Assembly (NCBI GenBank): GCA_910589275.1
Contig: CAJUTH010000074.1
Span: 1-6,814, forward strand
From: an uncultured Dorea sp.
Lineage (GTDB): Bacteria; Bacillota; Clostridia; Lachnospirales; Lachnospiraceae
DNA: 6,814 bases
Direction of reading: 5' to 3'
A program made the position numbers and the translations under genes. Of this stretch, positions 1 to 5,035 are shown piece after piece. The notes beneath the pieces are model-generated. The model saw only the letters and a list, made by a program, of their open reading frames with translations, was not told where the DNA came from and ran no database searches. Each line of letters begins with the position of its first letter. Position 1 is the stretch's first letter.

Positions 1-584
1 CAGTTACGGCTGTTGCCACGCATATCCATTGGGATCATATCGGAGGGCATAAATACTTTCCGGATTTCTATGCCCATGAAGAGGAATTGGGGTGGCTGTG
101 GGGCGGATTCCCCTTGTCTATGGAAACGGTCAGGGATATGGTAGTTGACCGTTGTGAACTGCCAGAAGGTTATGATGTGGGTAGCTATGAGATGTTTCAG
201 GGAAGGCCGTCCATGGTTCTGCATGGCGGGGAAAAGATTGATATTGGCGGGAGGATGATAGAGGTTTATCATACGCCGGGACATTCACCGGGGCATATGT
301 GCTTTTGGGAACCGGAGCGAGGGTATCTTTTTACGGGGGATCTGATTTATAAAGATACTTTGTTTGCGTATTATCCATCTACAGACCCGGGAGCCTATCT
401 TTCCTCACTGGAGAAGATGGCGCTGCTTCCTGCGGAAAGGGTGTTTCCGGCGCACCATTCTCTGGATATCCGGCCGGAGATCATTATCCGGATGAGGGAC
501 AGTTTCCGTGGATTGAAAGAAAGCGGGAAACTGCATCATGGGAGCGGGACTTTTGATTACGGAGACTGGGCGGTCTGGCTGTGA
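1..584 (+). CDS. MBL-fold metallo-hydrolase (5' partial)
   Basis: This is the C-terminal part (194 codons including the stop) of a metallo-beta-lactamase-fold hydrolase; the first full codon is at position 3 and the real start lies left of the window. The metal-binding motif HxHxDH is visible as THIHWDHIGGH (His codons at 21, 27 and 36, Asp at 33). It is followed by the third-strand His in HTPGHSPGH (282-284), the bridging Asp in FTGD (339-341) and a late His in FPAHH (453-455). All ligands of a dinuclear metal site are therefore present and the enzyme is probably active. The family contains glyoxalase II-like thioesterases, lactonases and other hydrolases, and the substrate cannot be read from this part. 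A TTG at 87 is an internal leucine, not a start. The stop is 12 bases before the GNAT start, which suggests co-transcription. Confidence 0.9.
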   Translation, partial: VTAVATHIHWDHIGGHKYFPDFYAHEEELGWLWGGFPLSMETVRDMVVDRCELPEGYDVGSYEMFQGRPSMVLHGGEKIDIGGRMIEVYHTPGHSPGHMCFWEPERGYLFTGDLIYKDTLFAYYPSTDPGAYLSSLEKMALLPAERVFPAHHSLDIRPEIIIRMRDSFRGLKESGKLHHGSGTFDYGDWAVWL

Positions 585-596
585 TGGGGGTTGTTT

Positions 597-1139
597 ATGA
601 GGGATAAAGGCAGGATGGAGACAGAAGATATTATTCTTGGGAAAGCAAAATATGAAGACTGGAGTTCCATATACCGTAATGTCTGGTCAAGGCCGGAAAC
701 AGCGGAATATATGGTATGGAAGGTAACGGCTGATGAGGATGGGGCCAGGGAAAGGATACAGAGGACGGTCGCATGGCAGAAAACCCATGACGCATGGCTG
801 GTTTATGAGAGAAGTAGCGGGCAGGCCATTGGATTTGCCGGAGTGGAGGAAACAGAGCCGCATATTTATCATGAGACTGGTATTGCCCTGGGGCCGGAGT
901 ATGTGGGAAGGGGATATGGGAAACAGATACTGCGTTTATTGATGGAATACTGTTTTTCTTTAGGCGGGCAGGAATTTTATTATTCTACACGGGCAGGGAA
1001 TCTTGCTTCAAGGGCGCTGGCCTTATCCTGCGGATTGACTTATCAGCATTCGGAGCAGAAGACAGACCAGCGCAGTGGGAAAACTTATGAATTGGAGATT
1101 TATAAAAGGAATCTGAAAAGTACAGGGGGTGGGATATGA
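597..1139 (+). CDS. GNAT family N-acetyltransferase
   Basis: A 180-residue GNAT acetyltransferase, transferring an acetyl group from acetyl-CoA to an amine on a protein or small molecule; the acceptor is unknown. The acetyl-CoA pyrophosphate loop (motif A) is clear as GRGYGKQ at residues 104-110, following the beta-4 strand GIALGPEYV. A motif-B-like segment NLASRALALSCGL follows at 135-147. Length and order resemble the RimJ/RimL-like Acetyltransf_3 branch that acts on peptides, but this is not proof of substrate. I chose the ATG at 597 because a G-run (586-590) sits 6 bases upstream. A TTG at 591 has no spacing to that run, and the ATG at 615 is a possible alternative that would remove six residues. 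The gene follows the hydrolase by 12 bases and overlaps the next start by 4 bases, so the three genes probably form one operon. Confidence 0.88.
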   Translation: MRDKGRMETEDIILGKAKYEDWSSIYRNVWSRPETAEYMVWKVTADEDGARERIQRTVAWQKTHDAWLVYERSSGQAIGFAGVEETEPHIYHETGIALGPEYVGRGYGKQILRLLMEYCFSLGGQEFYYSTRAGNLASRALALSCGLTYQHSEQKTDQRSGKTYELEIYKRNLKSTGGGI

Positions 1140-1582
1140 AGCCGGATGAGATATTGAAGTATTGTCTGGAGAATCTGGAAGGGAGCGTCCTTGTGGAGAG
1201 CTGGGGAGAAAAAGGGATTTTTTATAATCCCGGCCATGTGCTGAAACGAGGTGTGTACATATTGACGGTCAAGGAGAAGGACGGTGATAATGATAAAGGC
1301 TCTAAGCTAGATCGACCGGGGGTTTACCGGGTGAACCTGGGTGTCCGTAAGGATACGTTTGTGGGGCTGTTTGGAGCTGTGCCAAAACGTCCGGGGGCAG
1401 GCGGGATTGTGGAAATGGATTATGATTTTTCTGCGGTTGACTTTTTTTTGCCGCATCCGGTTTATGCGTGGATGGGGTGGCTGTGCGTACTGAACCCATC
1501 GGGAAAGACTTTTGAAGATTTAAAGCCGTATATTCGGGAAGCCTATGAATACGCAAAAGAAAAATTTGCCAAAAGAAAATGA
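1136..1582 (+). CDS. DUF6194 family protein
   Basis: A 148-residue soluble protein of unknown function that I recognise as DUF6194-like. The family's conserved block is present as LDRPGVYRVNLGV (residues about 58-70) followed by a TFxGLFG segment, then DFSAVDFFLPHPVYAWMGW (about 97-115) and CVLNPS before a C-terminal helix. No signal peptide or membrane segment is visible. Translation is probably coupled to the acetyltransferase: the two genes share ATGA at 1136-1139, and the purine-rich AGGGGGTGGG just upstream serves as ribosome binding site. Members are usually single-domain proteins of about 150 residues, so this one is full length. The function is unknown and nothing in the context goes beyond its linkage to a hydrolase and an acetyltransferase. 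A helix-rich lysine tail ends the protein. Confidence 0.82.
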   Translation: MKPDEILKYCLENLEGSVLVESWGEKGIFYNPGHVLKRGVYILTVKEKDGDNDKGSKLDRPGVYRVNLGVRKDTFVGLFGAVPKRPGAGGIVEMDYDFSAVDFFLPHPVYAWMGWLCVLNPSGKTFEDLKPYIREAYEYAKEKFAKRK

Positions 1583-1600
1583 AATGTGTGAAAACGAAAA

Positions 1601-1628
1601 GGGAGGTTCTGAAATGATAAGTAATTAA
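1601..1628 (+). other. Orphan ribosome binding site with a four-codon ORF
   Basis: A good Shine-Dalgarno sequence GGGAGG (1601-1606) lies 7 bases before an ATG at 1614, but the frame is only Met-Ile-Ser-Asn before TAA at 1626-1628. It sits 18 bases after the DUF6194 stop, where a fourth operon gene would be expected. The simplest reading is the 5' stub of a gene removed by deletion or insertion just after its start. The sequence after it becomes markedly AT-rich, consistent with a junction near 1620. It could also be a chance purine run. Confidence 0.35.
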
Positions 1629-1746
1629 CATAAACATGACTATAGTTTCTGGTGGACATTGTTTATAAACCGGAAAAAGAGCTTCCTGTATATGCTATGA
1701 ATTTACTTAGATGCAATGGAATTAATAAAAACTACCAAAATTATTC
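1629..1746. other. AT-rich gap without a supported gene
   Basis: This stretch joins the DUF6194 operon to the ATPase-like gene. One plus-strand frame is open from about 1646 to a TAA at 1826-1828 (GTG at 1652 or ATG at 1697, at most 58 residues). Neither start has a ribosome binding site and the peptide resembles nothing I know. Its TAA overlaps the ATG of the next gene as TAATG. I do not call it a gene. Confidence 0.4.
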
Positions 1747-1775
1747 TTGTTTAAACAGTAGTTCCCACGTATACT
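1747..1775 (+). promoter_or_regulatory. Candidate promoter for the ATPase-like gene
   Basis: TTGTTT (1747-1752) and TATACT (1770-1775) are separated by exactly 17 bases, about 50 bases before the ATG at 1828. The -10 matches the sigma-70/sigma-A consensus at five of six positions, the -35 at only three. In AT-rich DNA such a match can occur by chance, so this is tentative. Confidence 0.33.
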
Positions 1776-1827
1776 ATATGCATAGAAATCATGAAGTTTG
1801 TACTTTTATACCCAAGGGTACACTGTA

Positions 1828-2892
1828 ATGCATGCTCTGTGGTGGGAAAGCGGGGATGAAGTTACACTGATCACTCGCCCCAGGCGTTTCGGAAAGACAC
1901 TGACCCTGAGCATGGTGACTACGACCTCTGAAAAATACGAGGATTCTTTCGGCTTCACACAAGAGGAGGTTTGGGAGGTTCTGAAAGAATATGGGTTGTA
2001 TGAACAGCGGGAACGGGTGCGGTACTGGTATGATGGCTTTACCTTCGGCAAAAAGCCAGACATCTACAATCCCTGGTCAATCATCAATTATCTGGACAAA
2101 CGCCGTTTTTCTCCATACTGGGCCAACACCAGCAGCAACGGCTTGATTGGGAAACTAATCCGGGAAGGGAGCCCGGATCTGAAGATTGCCATGGAGGATC
2201 TGCTTTCCGGCAAGCCGCTCTATGCACAGATTGATGATCAGGTCGTATTCAATATGCTGGATGCCGACGAAAATGCTCTCTGGAGCCTGTTATTGGCAAG
2301 CGGCTATCTGCGGGTAGAGCAGTTTGAATTTTTAGACAGTGGATACCCGGAATGCAGATTAAAGTTGACTAATTGGGAAGTTACTGCGATGTTTAGGCGA
2401 ATGGTAGCCGAATGGTTTAGGCAGCCTGCTTCTGCCTCTGCATATAACACGTTCATTAAAGCGTTTCTGCTGGGGGATGTGGATGCCATGAATACCTATA
2501 TAAACCGGGTTGCTTCCGCTTCCTTTAGTTACTTCGATACCGGCAAAAGTCCTTCTGAGGATACTGAACCTGAACGTTTTTACCATGGTTTCGTGCTTGG
2601 ACTGATCGTTGAACTGGCAGACAAGTACAGAATCACATCCAACCGGGAAAGCGGTTTCGGAAGATATGATGTGATGCTGGAGCCTCTCCAGCCTTCGGAA
2701 GATGCTGCAATTATCGAATTTAAGGTCTGCAACGCAAAAAAGAAGCAGACTTTAGAGGATGCCGTAGCAGAAGCATTAGATCAGATTGACAGGATGCGCT
2801 ATGCTGAGGACTTGGAAGCAAAAGGGATTCCGACAGAGCGAATTCGAAAATATGGATTTGCATTTGAAGGGAAGAAAATTTTGATCGGATAA
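1828..2892 (+). CDS. AAA-ATPase-like/PD-(D/E)XK nuclease protein, internally deleted
   Basis: A 354-residue product of the family pairing an AAA-ATPase-like domain with a C-terminal PD-(D/E)XK nuclease domain (AAA-ATPase_like plus PDDEXK_9), common in multiple copies in Lachnospiraceae. The Walker A block TRPRRFGKTLTLSM is intact (ATG 1828; an upstream TTG at 1798 would add ten residues). Directly after it comes VTTTSEKYEDSFGFTQEEV, which in full-length relatives lies roughly 150-200 residues further on, past the Walker B/DEYD segment and the TGITRVSKES block. The join is near 1915 and stays in frame. The usual N-terminal YYVDKT segment is also absent. From WYDGFTFG to the C-terminus the protein is normal, including the nuclease core GFGRYDVML (Asp codon 2668-2670) and IIEFK (Glu and Lys codons at 2716 and 2722). 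ATP hydrolysis should be lost; the nuclease fold may persist. Ribosome binding is weak (AAGGG at 1814-1818). Most likely a decaying gene, despite the open frame. Confidence 0.8.
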   Translation: MHALWWESGDEVTLITRPRRFGKTLTLSMVTTTSEKYEDSFGFTQEEVWEVLKEYGLYEQRERVRYWYDGFTFGKKPDIYNPWSIINYLDKRRFSPYWANTSSNGLIGKLIREGSPDLKIAMEDLLSGKPLYAQIDDQVVFNMLDADENALWSLLLASGYLRVEQFEFLDSGYPECRLKLTNWEVTAMFRRMVAEWFRQPASASAYNTFIKAFLLGDVDAMNTYINRVASASFSYFDTGKSPSEDTEPERFYHGFVLGLIVELADKYRITSNRESGFGRYDVMLEPLQPSEDAAIIEFKVCNAKKKQTLEDAVAEALDQIDRMRYAEDLEAKGIPTERIRKYGFAFEGKKILIG

Positions 2893-2984
2893 TTTCTAGA
2901 GCTTTAAGTCTATTAGTTTTTCATTCTTGTTGGATGCTTGAAATCGTTTCTTTATTAACCGGATGCTTTGTAGAAAGATGCAAG

Positions 2985-3044
2985 GCATTTTAGTCCGTCA
3001 TTTTAAATTGCATGCGGCAATGGACGGCCTAAATGCTGGTTTTT
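2985..3044 (+). terminator. Imperfect stem-loop followed by T-run (possible terminator)
   Basis: Left arm 2985-3002 and right arm 3019-3036 pair along about 16 of 18 positions with two single-base bulges or mismatches, around a 16-base loop. TGG and five T residues (3040-3044) follow. It lies about 90 bases after the ATPase-like gene and before the integrase promoter, a sensible place to end transcription. The stem is long and only moderately GC-rich, so it may instead be a decayed repeat or protein-binding site. The surrounding 2893-3098 holds no gene that I can support. Confidence 0.4.
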
Positions 3045-3098
3045 ATGTGTATTATCCTGACCAATCAGATAGATCAGATGGATTATTTTTTTGAGATA

Positions 3099-3127
3099 TT
3101 GACAATTTGCATTTGGCGGGGTAGAAT
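3099..3127 (+). promoter_or_regulatory. Sigma-70-type promoter of the integrase
   Basis: A perfect -35 TTGACA (3099-3104), a 17-base spacer and a TAGAAT -10 (3122-3127, five of six consensus positions) point at the integrase. Transcription would start near 3134, just before the inverted repeat at 3139-3176, so the repeat would form the very 5' end of the mRNA. Two ATCAGAT copies (3064-3070, 3073-3079) lie upstream of the -35 and could be an activator or excisionase site, but they are short. Confidence 0.72.
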
Positions 3128-3138
3128 AATAGCGATTT

Positions 3139-3176
3139 ATATTATTGCGTGAAATGCAGATTTTACGCAATAATAT
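3139..3176 (+). repeat. 16-bp inverted repeat with 6-nt centre upstream of the integrase
   Basis: The outer 12 bases, ATATTATTGCGT (3139-3150) and its exact complement ACGCAATAATAT (3165-3176), are perfect. Four more pairs (one G-T) extend the arms to 3154 and 3161, leaving the asymmetric centre TGCAGA (3155-3160). Two long arms around a 6-base spacer is the geometry of a tyrosine-recombinase core site. The element lies between the integrase promoter and its ribosome binding site (3191-3199), ending 27 bases before the ATG. As RNA it would be a strong hairpin at the mRNA 5' end; as DNA it could be an operator. I saw no second copy in the window. Confidence 0.8.
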
Positions 3177-3203
3177 GACTAAAAGAGAATAGAGGAAGGT
3201 TTT

Positions 3204-4304
3204 ATGAGTGAATATACGGATACTGTAAGAACACAGAATATATTGGCTTTGAGAGCATTGTTGAAGCAAATGCCTCCTTTTTGTACAGATTATTTCAGAG
3301 GAATTGCTTCATCAACATCGCCAAGGACACAGACCGGGTACTGCAGGGATATCTATACCTTTTTACAATTTATTGTTATGAGAAATCCTATATACAGGGA
3401 TTTTGAGATTAAGGATATTCCTCTTAAAGTCCTTGAGGAAATGACACCAGCTGACATCGATGAGTATCTAGAACATCTTAACTATTATATATTTGAAGGT
3501 ATGGAATATAGAAACGGTGAATCTGCAAAAGCACGTAAATTGTCTGCTCTTAGTAATATGTATAGTTTCTTTAATAAAAGGCAGATTGTTTCAAATAATC
3601 CATTAAATGCAATTGATCGGCCAAAAGTCCATGATAAAGTGATTATCACACTGGATCAGGAACAAATATTCGATTTGATGGACGCGGTCGAGAGTCCGAC
3701 TAATATGACAGATCGCCAGAAAAAATTTCATAATCTTACAATGGCCCGTGACCGTGCTATTTTAACTTCATTTTTGGGAACTGGAATGCGAGTATCGGAA
3801 TTGGTTGGATTGGATATTACGGACATAGACTTTAATAATCAGACGTTTCGGGTGATCCGGAAAGGTGGAAATGAAGCATATATTTACTTTGGTGATGATA
3901 TACGGGACGCCCTCTGCTACTATTTAGGTATTCAGGAAAATCCAGAGAATCTAAGTAATGAAATAAAACAATTATCCCCTAGGGAATCCCTATTGAAGGG
4001 CAACGATGAAGAGAAAGCATTATTTCTTTCACTTAGAGGGAATCGTATGGCGGTTCGCAGTATAGAGGTTATGGTGAAAAAATACTGTACAATGATAAAC
4101 ACGAATAAGAAAATTACCCCTCATAAGCTTCGGAGCACATATGGAACTGCTTTATATAAGGAAACTGGAGATATTTATCTTGTGGCGGATGTTCTTGGGC
4201 ATAAAGATGTAAATACCACCAAAAAACATTATGCTGAGATGACTAATGATAATAGGAAACGGGCGGCTAATATCGTTTCTATTAAAAAAAGCAGTCAAAA
4301 ATGA
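3204..4304 (+). CDS. Tyrosine-type site-specific recombinase/integrase
   Basis: A complete 366-residue tyrosine recombinase that cuts and rejoins DNA through a covalent 3'-phosphotyrosine intermediate. Residues about 20-135 form the SAM-like core-binding domain (TQTGYCRDIYTFLQF, then ARKLSALSNMYSFF). The catalytic domain spans about 150-360 and shows every active-site residue: Arg196 in GTGMRVSEL, Lys220 in the beta-hairpin VIRKGG, His307 and Arg310 in PHKLRSTYG, His333 in LGHKD and the nucleophile Tyr343 in KKHYAE. The ATG at 3204 has AGAGGAAGG at 3191-3199 and a near-consensus promoter at 3099-3127. The gene is clearly more AT-rich than the flanking operons, a sign of acquisition. No excisionase, relaxase, phage or conjugation gene is next to it, so it is a solitary integrase: the end of a degraded element, a small self-moving unit, or a recombinase acting on a local site. 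Confidence 0.95.
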   Translation: MSEYTDTVRTQNILALRALLKQMPPFCTDYFRGIASSTSPRTQTGYCRDIYTFLQFIVMRNPIYRDFEIKDIPLKVLEEMTPADIDEYLEHLNYYIFEGMEYRNGESAKARKLSALSNMYSFFNKRQIVSNNPLNAIDRPKVHDKVIITLDQEQIFDLMDAVESPTNMTDRQKKFHNLTMARDRAILTSFLGTGMRVSELVGLDITDIDFNNQTFRVIRKGGNEAYIYFGDDIRDALCYYLGIQENPENLSNEIKQLSPRESLLKGNDEEKALFLSLRGNRMAVRSIEVMVKKYCTMINTNKKITPHKLRSTYGTALYKETGDIYLVADVLGHKDVNTTKKHYAEMTNDNRKRAANIVSIKKSSQK

Positions 4305-4401
4305 TATAGTAATATTTTTAGATCTATTATCTTGCTAGCAGTCTTCGCATAATTATTTATAATAAAAAGTAAAGAAGGGGTATTGTCTATATAAGGAAGC
4401 A
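4305..4401. other. AT-rich spacer after the integrase
   Basis: No gene is supported. It contains an 8-bp palindrome TAGATCTA (4319-4326) and an AT-rich block, but no GC stem with a T-run that would serve as an integrase terminator. A purine run AAAGAAGGGG (4371-4380) resembles a ribosome binding site without a convincing ATG after it; see the plus-strand reading at 4409-4543 in the findings. Confidence 0.4.
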
Positions 4402-4746
4402 CTATATTGTGAGAACAGATGAGTACTCGTCAAAAGATAAAGCTACTACAAATATGAATGCCGCTGAATTAAAAGAAAATACCTTTACTTCCGGCCGTTT
4501 GTTGCTATATTCGGTTTCGGCCAATGCAAGAGTGGTTGTCTGACCGGCATATGTAAGCGAAATTATATTTTGTTGTTTCCTGTACAGTGTATCCTTTTTA
4601 TGGATCAATGTTTTCTTATCCTGACTTATGATATCTTCGGCAGCATAGATAGAATATTCTGCGTTAGGAAATGAGGAGTCTTCATATACAAAGCTTACCG
4701 GATCACTCCCATTGGCCGATGTAAGTTTTTCTCTAGATTTATGAAT
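4402..4746 (-). pseudogene. SpaA/Cna-B-type surface protein fragment
   Basis: Minus-strand remnant of a cell-wall surface protein built from SpaA-like isopeptide (Cna-B) repeats. The 114-residue open stretch has no start codon of its own and is bounded upstream by TAA at 4747-4749. It reads SFVYEDSSFPNAEYSIYAAED then a KKDTL motif, the typical beginning of such a repeat, and then NIISLTYAGQTTTLALAETE and SNKRPEV, the typical end. The middle of the repeat, where family members carry a GKA..L..G.Y.VKE..AP.G segment of about 40-50 residues, is missing, so the fragment looks internally deleted. The last 30 residues no longer resemble the family. No signal peptide or LPXTG anchor remains. The same frame is open again upstream of the TAA (4750-4881, 44 codons, unrecognised sequence), so the original gene may have extended further. 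Not functional as a surface protein. Confidence 0.55.
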
Positions 4747-4858
4747 TTATTTACATACCATATCTTCTGCATTCTGGAAATACTTTTCTACCGAAAATGG
4801 CTCCGTTGTTAAATTGTGCTGAGGCAGCCATGTTCCGAAAAGATACTTGTTTGCCCGA

Positions 4859-4891
4859 TCAAAATTCGCTGTTACCAATCCTCAAAATTCG
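4859..4891. repeat. 10-bp direct repeat, 23-base period
   Basis: TCAAAATTCG occurs exactly at 4859-4868 and again at 4882-4891. On the minus strand both copies fall inside the 18-codon relic ORF, the second one carrying its TGA. Short direct repeats of this kind are usual slippage or deletion substrates and may mark the event that broke the frame. Confidence 0.6.
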
Positions 4892-4915
4892 GTTTATTGT
4901 TTCCCATGCGTGCAT
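4859..4915 (-). pseudogene. 5' end of a broken gene, possibly an AraC-type regulator
   Basis: An ATG at 4915 is preceded by a near-perfect ribosome binding site (AAGGAGGT, 4922-4929, 7 bases between GGAGG and the ATG) and by a promoter, yet the frame stops after 18 residues (MHAWETINRIL...). The first residues resemble the MHAWE-x-IQ start common in clostridial AraC-family regulators, but the helix-turn-helix domains are absent, so this identification is weak. The next frame is open from 4881 to 4750 (LFGTWLPQHNL and following), which I do not recognise. The likely reading is a regulator gene truncated or frameshifted just after its start and abutting surface-protein debris. An expressed 18-residue peptide cannot be excluded, since all initiation signals are intact. 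Confidence 0.4.
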
Positions 4916-4930
4916 TGCGGCACCTCCTTA

Positions 4931-4945
4931 ATTTGATGCTCAAAT
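4931..4945. promoter_or_regulatory. 15-bp palindrome, operator-like
   Basis: ATTTGA and TCAAAT form a perfect 6-bp inverted repeat around TGC. It overlaps the predicted transcription start of the minus-strand promoter and sits just before the ribosome binding site, where a repressor dimer would block initiation. A run of eight T (4955-4962) follows on the plus strand, but the stem has too few GC pairs for a convincing terminator. Confidence 0.4.
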
Positions 4946-4977
4946 CATATCATATTTTTTTTAACCAGGCTTTTCAC
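4944..4977 (-). promoter_or_regulatory. Promoter of the broken minus-strand gene
   Basis: On the minus strand GTGAAA (4972-4977, four of six -35 positions) and TATGAT (4949-4954, five of six -10 positions) are 17 bases apart. A second overlapping TATGAT follows at 4944-4949, and an A-tract fills the spacer. The promoter lies about 60 bases after the permease stop, giving the downstream relic its own transcription start. Confidence 0.5.
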
Positions 4978-5035
4978 TCTATGCCCTTTTCTGACTACAG
5001 CCATCCAAAGACGAAATATATCAATTCTGTTTTCC

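Noticed and set aside
1302..1637. 111-codon minus-strand frame
   Set aside because: Antisense to the DUF6194 gene, whose conserved motifs are intact; composition is that of a shadow frame.
3064..3079. Two ATCAGAT copies as iterons
   Set aside because: Two 7-bp copies nine bases apart are too few and too short to support an origin or iteron array.
3003..3269. 88-codon minus-strand frame upstream of the integrase
   Set aside because: It crosses the stem-loop, promoter, inverted repeat and the integrase start, has no ribosome binding site and resembles nothing.
2909..4329. TCTATTA on both sides of the integrase as attachment-site repeats
   Set aside because: Only seven bases match exactly (2909-2915 and 4323-4329) in AT-rich DNA; this is expected by chance and no longer match was found.
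4931..4962. Palindrome plus T-run as a plus-strand terminator
   Set aside because: The stem is six base pairs with little GC and the T-run begins nine bases after it; the minus-strand promoter explains the A/T tract better.
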